Assembly (NCBI GenBank): GCA_030263375.1
Contig: SZOV01000019.1
Location: 1-39,873, forward strand
Direction of reading: 5' to 3'
Source of the DNA: Deltaproteobacteria bacterium PRO3
GTDB lineage: Bacteria; UBA10199; DSSB01
DNA length: 39,873 bases
Part shown: piece after piece, positions 35,771-39,873 of the stretch
Position numbering within the stretch: the first letter of the stretch is position 1
How the letters are laid out: each line of letters opens with the position of its first letter
Translations under genes and position numbers: made by a program
The notes under the pieces: generated by a model
Told to the model about the DNA's origin: nothing
Databases searched by the model: none
Seen by the model: the letters and a program-made list of their open reading frames with translations, nothing else

Positions 35771-36706
35771 GTGAAAAACTCCAAGTTTCGCATGCTCGTC
35801 TACGTCGGGGCCGGCCTGTTCTTCTTTCTGTTCTGGCTGGTCTGGGTCTTCCCCACCGACGCACTCAAGTCCCGCATCCTCACCGAGATCGAAAACCAGA
35901 CGCAGGGCCGCTACAAGTTCGACGTCGGCTCGCTCGACGTCAGCATCTTCGGCAGCGTCACCTTTAACAATCTGAAGGTCTCCGAGGGCGTGGGGGAGGG
36001 CGAGAAGGTCCTGCTCAAGACCCCCAAGCTCAAGCTGAGTTTTTCGCCCTTCGCCTTGGCCAGCATGGCGAAGAGTCCCAACCTCGACTTCTACCTGAAG
36101 GGCAGTAAGGGCGATCTGGAAGGCAATTTCCAACAGGACGGCGACGAACTGCGCCTGACCGCTAGCTTCGACCAGTTTCCGATCTCGGACTTGGGCGTCA
36201 TCGGCGCCAAGGCCAAGCTGGACTTAAGCGGCACCGTGGACGGCGACATCGACCTGCAGTTGAACCGCGCCGATGCGGCCAAAAACTCCGGCAAGATAGA
36301 CCTCTCCCTGATCAACCTGACGATGGGACCGAAGCGGGTCTCGATCGACCCCAGCTCGCCCGAGGCCTCGATGGAGATTCCCGAGATCAAGCTGAGCGGC
36401 GGCAAGGACTCCGGGATCCGAGGCGAGGTGAATAAAGAAAACCTCGAGCTCAACTCCATCAAGCTGCAGGGCGGGGACCTCGATCTCGACTTGAGCGGCC
36501 GCGTGGTCTTGCAGGGCGCCAAGGCCGGGGATTACCGGCTCGCCCTCCAGGGCGGCTTTTCCATCGCCGAGGCCCTAGCCAAGGCCTTGCCCTTCCTCTT
36601 CATCATCGAGCAGCAGAAGAATCCCCAGGGCGTCTATCCCCTCAACATCACTGGAAGGTTGGGGAAACCCAGCATCCGCATCGGCACCTTTCAGTTGCCG
36701 ATCTAA
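35771..36706 (+). CDS. gspN: type II secretion protein GspN
   Basis: A 311-residue protein with one N-terminal membrane helix (LVYVGAGLFFFLFWLVWVF) and a long beta-rich periplasmic part. AsmA-like strands occur, for example YKFDVGSLDVSIFGSVTFNNLKV and YPLNITGRLGKPSIRIGTFQLPI at the end. GspN is found in the T2SS operons of Deltaproteobacteria, Xanthomonas and others; its role is uncertain. GTG at 35771 follows GGAGGAGG by about nine bases. The TTG at 35762, overlapping the gspM stop, abuts that ribosome site and is less likely. Confidence 0.85.
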   Translation: MKNSKFRMLVYVGAGLFFFLFWLVWVFPTDALKSRILTEIENQTQGRYKFDVGSLDVSIFGSVTFNNLKVSEGVGEGEKVLLKTPKLKLSFSPFALASMAKSPNLDFYLKGSKGDLEGNFQQDGDELRLTASFDQFPISDLGVIGAKAKLDLSGTVDGDIDLQLNRADAAKNSGKIDLSLINLTMGPKRVSIDPSSPEASMEIPEIKLSGGKDSGIRGEVNKENLELNSIKLQGGDLDLDLSGRVVLQGAKAGDYRLALQGGFSIAEALAKALPFLFIIEQQKNPQGVYPLNITGRLGKPSIRIGTFQLPI

Positions 36707-36774
36707 CTTAATGAAATTACTATGGTTATTTACGAAAGCGGACGCGCAACCTCGTCGCAGCCAAGCCGATAAGT

Positions 36775-36807
36775 CTCCGATTTCCTTGTCTTAAAAGAAT
36801 TTCGGAG
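36775..36807 (+). promoter_or_regulatory. inverted repeat covering the ribosome site of the 951-residue gene
   Basis: CTCCGA (36775-36780) can pair with TCGGAG (36802-36807), and GGAG at 36804-36807 is the only Shine-Dalgarno-like sequence before the ATG at 36817. The pairing would hide it. Confidence 0.35.
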
Positions 36808-36816
36808 TTCCGGGTC

Positions 36817-39672
36817 ATGTCCCCGCCTGTATTTCCATCCCTAAGGGCCCTTGCCTCGCCCCGCGCGGCCGAGACCGGCGCCATCGCGGCTGAGTCGGAG
36901 ACCAACGCCCTCTTGGCCTTCAGCCTGGGCGCCGACTCCCTACGCGGCGGAGCGGAGGAGGGTCGCCGCCTCGAGGTCCTTTGGGGCAGGGCAGCGCTCG
37001 CCGAGCTGGAGGCCTTGAAGGCGGAAAGCGATCCTCAGCTTGTTTTCGAAGGCCTCGGCGCCCTGGCGACCCGTCTGGCCGCCGAGGACCGTCTGGAGGC
37101 CGCGCAGGCGGCCTACGCCTTCATCGCCGGGCGGGCGGCGGACTCGGCCCCCGCGGCGGCACGTCGGGCCCAAGAGGAATGGGATGCCATTCGGGGCCGG
37201 GGGGCCTTGGGGCCGCGACTGGAATTTTTGGGCCGGCGCTTCGCCCGCGAGGCCTCGAGCCCCGCCATGCTGGCCGGGATGGGCGTCGCCTCCACCGTCT
37301 TTCAGCTTTCGCGGGCCGCTTTCTTGGCCCGCCTCACCGCGACGCCCAGCCTGGGCCTCCTCTCGCGAGGTTTCGGCGCCCGCGCTGTCGCCGGCCTGGG
37401 TGCCTTCGCCCTCGAGGCCCCGGCCTTCGCCCTGACCGCCCGCGGGGCCCGCCTCGCCTTGGGAGACCCAGCCGCGACCGCGGCGCCGCTGGGCCATGAG
37501 ATCCTCGGTTCCTATCTCACGCTCGGCGGCTTGAAGCTTTTCGGCGGCCTGGGCGCGGCGGCCGTCCGCTACGCGGGGGCGGGGCCGGTTTCGCGTACTC
37601 TGATTCCGCAGATTTCCACTTATTTTGGGATCGTGGCCGGACATCGCCTCGAGCAGCTCGCGGGCCTGCGCCCCGCCTTGAGCGGTGACACCCTGTGGGC
37701 GGATTCCCTGGTGACCTTGCTGCAATTCCACGTCGGCGGGCGTCTGGCCGGCGAGCTGGGCGGGCCGCGGCTGGCGGCCTGGCAACGCGAGTTGGAGCTG
37801 CGCGGGGCCGTGCTCGCGCGCGAACCGGAAGGAAGTGGGAGCGAGCCTCGGCGTCCTGGCTGGGCCCCGACCTGGCTGCTCGGCGAGGCCGCTATGGCGG
37901 CGCCGGCGGGCGGCCCAAGCGGCCGCGAGCTGCCGAATATCTTCATGATGCAGGGCCCGGAAGGCGGCGGCGGGAGACCTCGCGGCGAACGACTTGCCGC
38001 GGGGGGCAACGGAAGCCGTCGAGGATCCGTGCCGTTGGGCGAGCGCAACGCCTACCAGATCGTGCAGGAATTGCTGCGTTGCCGCGAGCGTTCGCGCCGC
38101 GGCGGCCAAGATCTCAGTCTCTGGCAGCTGATGCGGCGCAAGCTCGAGGCGGGGAGCATCCCGGCCGAACGCGCCGAGGAGCTGCAATGGGCCGTCTTCG
38201 CCTACAGCCTCTTCGAGAATTCCCCGATCCTGCGCCGCGAGTTCGCCCGCGGGGTCTCGGACAACTTCGAGACGGTCGCCTACCGGCTCAACGCCCTGCG
38301 CGCCGAGGTGGCGCGCGAGCAGGGCCAGGACAATTACTCGCTCGGGACCCTGGTCCAAGCCCTCGCCTACGGCGGGAGGATTCCCTTCGAGAAGACGCGC
38401 CAATATCTCTCGGCCGCCTCCGCCTTGGATTTCTACCTGCAAACCCCCAGCCTGCGCTCGATCGGCAAGGAGCATTTTTCGGATCCCTATCGCCTGATCC
38501 GCCGCCTGCGCGAGCTGATGCCCGCCATTGAGGAGCGCCGGGAGCACAGCTACAAGCTCTCCACCTTGGTCGACGCCCTGCGCTGGCACCCGCATTTCCC
38601 CAGGTCCCAGCTGCAGGCCTACACCATGGCCGCCGCGGCCAGCGATTTCGTGCGGGCCCTGCCGCTGGAGCGCCTGCGCCTGGCTCCGGCGCAGTTGCGC
38701 GGCCTCGACATCGAGCAGATCTACCTGAGGCTCCTGCACCTCAAGCCCGTCTTGCGCGGCGAATCGGGAGACCCCGTGACGATCGGCTACGTCCTTTCCG
38801 GATTGCGCAGCGAAGGCCTGGTTAAGATCAAAGGTGGGACGGTCAACGACAGCGCCTTGACCAACGCCCACGTCCTCGACTTCGCCTTCAACCGCTGGTC
38901 CGAGTGGGGCGGTCATTATCGCAACCTCGCGGAGATCCCGAGGAACGGCGAGGGGAGCGGAGCGCGCGCCGGATGGACCCGCCCCCGATACGCGCAGCGC
39001 TTTCTTTTGAAGGAGAACGGGCAACCCTACAGCTACTCCTACGCGGGGAACCTGGTGCGTTGGGGCGAATTTTTATGGAACCACCGCGAGGCCCTACAAT
39101 TGCCTGAGCCGGGTCACGTGGAGGTGCCGCCGCTGGCGTCCTCGCGACGCACGCGGCTCTTGGCCTTCCTCGAGCCTCACTGGGAGGCCCTGCGCGAGAA
39201 GGCGCCGGTGCCGGAGGAGTTTTTCGAGGGGCTGGCCGGCCTGCGGCAGCAGTTTCAGCGCAGCGCCGAGGAGCGTTCGGCGGTCGCCGAGGGCGAGCCG
39301 GGGGAGGTTCCTTCGCTGCGGATTATGGTCGGGGCCTTCTTCAAGGCGAAAGGGGCCGAGATCCCGCGGAGCCTCGAGGTCTATGCCGCGACGATCGACA
39401 CGATCTTACAGCGCTGGCCGGAGTGGCGGCGCCACCTGCGCCGCTTAAGCGAGGTCACGGCGCGCGGGCACGCCGGGGCGCGGGAGCGCTACCGCATCGC
39501 GGAGGAGGGTTTCCAGCAGGCCAACGGCGAGCCTTATTCCCGCACGATTCTCGGCGGCCTGATCCGCTGGGGTTCCTGGGTCTGGGAGCACCGCGGCCGG
39601 CTGGGCCTGCGCAGTGGGGAATCCACGGTGCCGCCACCCGGCGACGAGTCGGGACGCGAGAGTGGCGAATAA
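36817..39672 (+). CDS. 951-residue protein of unknown function with internal repeats
   Basis: No known family recognised. Residues 1-130 are helical and Ala/Glu/Arg-rich with no signal peptide. About 150-330 is Gly/Ala-rich and hydrophobic (GLGAFALEAPAFALTARGA; HEILGSYLTLGGLKLFGGL), possibly membrane-associating. From about 430 there are repeated units beginning at residues 431, 504, 576 and 651, recognisable by SLGTLVQAL, KLSTLVDAL, TIGYVLSGL and DFYLQTP, DFVRALP. A fifth, diverged copy starts near 830. Two copies of another module, NGQPYSYSYAGNLVRWGEFLWNH and NGEPYSRTILGGLIRWGSWVWEH, follow units four and five. It lies 110 bases after gspN, but no functional link is shown. Confidence 0.75.
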   Translation: MSPPVFPSLRALASPRAAETGAIAAESETNALLAFSLGADSLRGGAEEGRRLEVLWGRAALAELEALKAESDPQLVFEGLGALATRLAAEDRLEAAQAAYAFIAGRAADSAPAAARRAQEEWDAIRGRGALGPRLEFLGRRFAREASSPAMLAGMGVASTVFQLSRAAFLARLTATPSLGLLSRGFGARAVAGLGAFALEAPAFALTARGARLALGDPAATAAPLGHEILGSYLTLGGLKLFGGLGAAAVRYAGAGPVSRTLIPQISTYFGIVAGHRLEQLAGLRPALSGDTLWADSLVTLLQFHVGGRLAGELGGPRLAAWQRELELRGAVLAREPEGSGSEPRRPGWAPTWLLGEAAMAAPAGGPSGRELPNIFMMQGPEGGGGRPRGERLAAGGNGSRRGSVPLGERNAYQIVQELLRCRERSRRGGQDLSLWQLMRRKLEAGSIPAERAEELQWAVFAYSLFENSPILRREFARGVSDNFETVAYRLNALRAEVAREQGQDNYSLGTLVQALAYGGRIPFEKTRQYLSAASALDFYLQTPSLRSIGKEHFSDPYRLIRRLRELMPAIEERREHSYKLSTLVDALRWHPHFPRSQLQAYTMAAAASDFVRALPLERLRLAPAQLRGLDIEQIYLRLLHLKPVLRGESGDPVTIGYVLSGLRSEGLVKIKGGTVNDSALTNAHVLDFAFNRWSEWGGHYRNLAEIPRNGEGSGARAGWTRPRYAQRFLLKENGQPYSYSYAGNLVRWGEFLWNHREALQLPEPGHVEVPPLASSRRTRLLAFLEPHWEALREKAPVPEEFFEGLAGLRQQFQRSAEERSAVAEGEPGEVPSLRIMVGAFFKAKGAEIPRSLEVYAATIDTILQRWPEWRRHLRRLSEVTARGHAGARERYRIAEEGFQQANGEPYSRTILGGLIRWGSWVWEHRGRLGLRSGESTVPPPGDESGRESGE

Positions 39673-39730
39673 CCTCGGCGGTTGCTTAGGCGCCCACGCG
39701 ATGATCGTTACGCCGTACTTTTGCCACGTC

Positions 39731-39766
39731 CGCCCCTAGCCGGGGGCGATATGTCCCAGCGGGACA
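39731..39766 (+). terminator. two adjacent hairpins after the 951-residue gene
   Basis: CGCCCC (39731-39736) with GGGGCG (39743-39748), then TGTCCC (39752-39757) with GGGACA (39761-39766). No T-run directly follows, so termination is uncertain; the second palindrome could be an operator for the gene starting at 39828. Confidence 0.35.
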
Positions 39767-39827
39767 CGGCCTGTTCCCCTTGTATCTTGAAAAGAGCCTA
39801 AATTAAGTCACAAACAAGGGAATCCGA

Positions 39828-39873
39828 GTGAGAAAGAGAAAGGACAACCTGCCTGTCCCCCTGGGTCTTAAGA
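39828..39873 (+). CDS. start of an unidentified gene, cut by window edge
   Basis: GTG at 39828 with AAGGG eight bases upstream opens a frame reading MRKRKDNLPVPLGLK that runs to the window end. Only 15 residues are visible, too few to identify; a chance frame is possible. Confidence 0.35.
   Translation, partial: MRKRKDNLPVPLGLK

Noticed and set aside
36940-39024. Long open frame antisense to the 951-residue gene (about 694 codons)
   Set aside because: Gln/Arg/Gly/Ala-rich, no domain or ribosome site. The plus frame has regular internal repeats and a plausible start, so the antisense frame is a by-product of codon usage.

Overview
The window comes from a GC-rich Gram-negative bacterium. A complete type II secretion operon including gspN, several lipoproteins, MopE-type DxDNDCDG metal-binding motifs and a PyrR-containing pyrimidine operon best fit an uncultured lineage of the former Deltaproteobacteria (Myxococcota, Bdellovibrionota or a related candidate group). 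That placement is inference from gene content. I found no CRISPR array, insertion sequence or prophage.

Layout. (1) 1-2494, minus strand: a C-terminal processing protease (cut by the window edge) and a YbhN/UPF0104 flippase-like membrane protein. (2) 2574-5969, plus strand: a strong promoter, a foldable leader, then CDP-alcohol phosphotransferase, HAD phosphatase, nucleotidyltransferase and radical SAM/SPASM genes, which look like a pathway making a CDP-activated polar headgroup or solute. (3) 6051-11421: an AT-richer accessory block encoding two Cys-rich/MopE-motif lipoproteins, three tandem paralogous lipoproteins of unknown function and one more small lipoprotein. A fossil copy of the 3' end of the MopE gene lies between paralogs one and two. 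(4) 11510-13850, minus strand: tRNA-Leu(CAA), two small envelope genes and mazG. (5) 13964-15390: tRNA-Thr(CGT), a strongly foldable intergenic element, a Phd/VapC-type toxin-antitoxin pair and a small exported protein. (6) 15408-22842: a pyrimidine operon, pyrR-pyrB-pyrC-carA-carB, preceded by a short translated leader ORF whose stop codon lies in the loop of an intrinsic terminator, the layout of a pyrBI-type attenuator. (7) 22991-36706: gspC-D-E-F-G-H-I-J-K-L-M-N in one run. (8) 36817-39672: a 951-residue protein of unknown function with a newly noticed repeat of 72-75 residues, followed by hairpins and the first codons of another gene.

How the genes work together. The pyr genes supply carbamoyl phosphate and carry it to dihydroorotate; PyrR and/or the leader would tune them to pyrimidine supply. 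The gsp genes encode the secretin, ATPase, platform and pseudopilins of a secretion machine; no prepilin peptidase (gspO) is present, so it must be encoded elsewhere. The points I rate most worth checking are the pyr leader attenuator, the lipoprotein triplication with its fossil junction, the CDP-headgroup cluster with its leader, the structured element after tRNA-Thr, and the repeat protein behind the gsp operon.
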